Source: Planctomycetota bacterium (GTDB lineage: Bacteria; Planctomycetota; Phycisphaerae; WQYP01). Taken from it: DNA of 57,335 bases. Both the position numbers and the translations under genes were made by a program. Shown here piece after piece: positions 57,153 through 57,335 of this stretch (its first letter is position 1; each line of letters begins with the position of its first letter). The DNA is taken from NCBI GenBank assembly GCA_021810145.1, contig JAJZJL010000010.1, forward strand, positions 1-57,335, given 5' to 3'. The notes beneath the pieces are model-generated. The model did not search any database and was not told where the DNA came from. It was given only the letters and a program-made list of their open reading frames with translations.

Positions 57153-57335
57153 ATGCTTATTTGCCGCAAGACTCGTGGATTTTCACTGATTGAAATCCTG
57201 GTCACAATAACCATTATTGTGCTGTTAATCGCGATTATTTTGCCGGCCATGCGTAAAGCGAGGGAAATCGCCAATCGTACCTCGTGCGCAGCGAACCTGC
57301 TGACATGGGGGCAAGCGAGTTTGCTGTTCGCCAAG
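57153..57335 (+). CDS. Prepilin-like protein with N-terminal cleavage motif, 3' end missing
   Basis: The gene runs off the right edge; 61 codons are seen, all open. The start has GGAG eight bases before ATG. The product has a class III signal: a short basic leader MLICRKTRG, the prepilin peptidase site G/FSLIEILV, then a hydrophobic helix TITIIVLLIAIILPA, and after it the polar MRKAREIANRTSCAANL. This is the N-terminus of type IV pilin-like and type II secretion pseudopilin proteins, and of the DUF1559-like group that is very numerous in planctomycetes. A Cys and SCAANL in this position fit the DUF1559-like group best. It is divergent from the DUF4175-like gene. Confidence 0.85.
   Translation, partial: MLICRKTRGFSLIEILVTITIIVLLIAIILPAMRKAREIANRTSCAANLLTWGQASLLFAK

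Overview
The window (57.3 kb, GC-rich) reads as chromosomal DNA of a planctomycete, plausibly class Phycisphaerae. The clues are a PEP-CTERM-tagged exported protein, an N-terminally cleaved prepilin-like protein of the type abundant in that phylum, a RAYT-type transposase beginning PGDPRGYVS, a very large DUF4175-like membrane protein, and spacers rich in short repeats. Assignment to class is inference. I saw no rRNA, tRNA, CRISPR array, phage structural gene or recognisable metabolite riboswitch.

Layout. 0-7.2 kb is an accessory strip: a RAYT transposase cut by the window edge with REP-like palindromes nearby, a 5'-truncated membrane protein, an MNT-HEPN toxin-antitoxin pair, a secreted phosphoesterase bracketed by 79-bp direct repeats, a TauE-type exporter with a Trm112-like protein, and a HigBA toxin-antitoxin module bracketed by longer direct repeats. 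7.2-16.4 kb holds housekeeping genes: ahcY with an upstream ArsR-methyltransferase fusion, manA, an RsuA/RluB pseudouridine synthase, metH and a TlpA-like thioredoxin. AhcY, the ArsR fusion and MetH together cover S-adenosylhomocysteine clearance and methionine regeneration.

17.2-29.8 kb is a glycan-assembly region. It has a GT2 glycosyltransferase, a two-domain glycosyltransferase, a stand-alone AAA/DUF4143 ATPase, a PEP-CTERM protein, an 1148-residue methyltransferase/coiled-coil/GT4/GT2 protein and an MsbA-like ABC exporter whose first extracytoplasmic loop looks like a PDZ domain. Two glycosyltransferase genes are each followed by a decayed copy of their own 3' end.

30.3-40.9 kb contains a Tyr/Pro-rich lipoprotein, an M20 peptidase, citrate synthase and a complete oligopeptide ABC importer with two OppC-type permeases and a membrane-anchored binding protein. 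41.4-45 kb is a second GT2 plus two-domain glycosyltransferase pair, paralogous to that at 17-20 kb. The catalytic motifs of the two large proteins appear to have decayed in complementary domains.

45.4-57.3 kb carries a 38-codon basic protein resembling ribosomal protein bL37, then aroA, an exported alpha-helical protein, a UVR-motif protein, a heterodimeric ABC exporter, the DUF4175-like protein and the start of a prepilin-like gene.

The observations I consider most worth following are the bL37-like gene, the PDZ-bearing exporter, the complementary decay of the paired glycosyltransferases and the repeat-bracketed modules in the first 7 kb.
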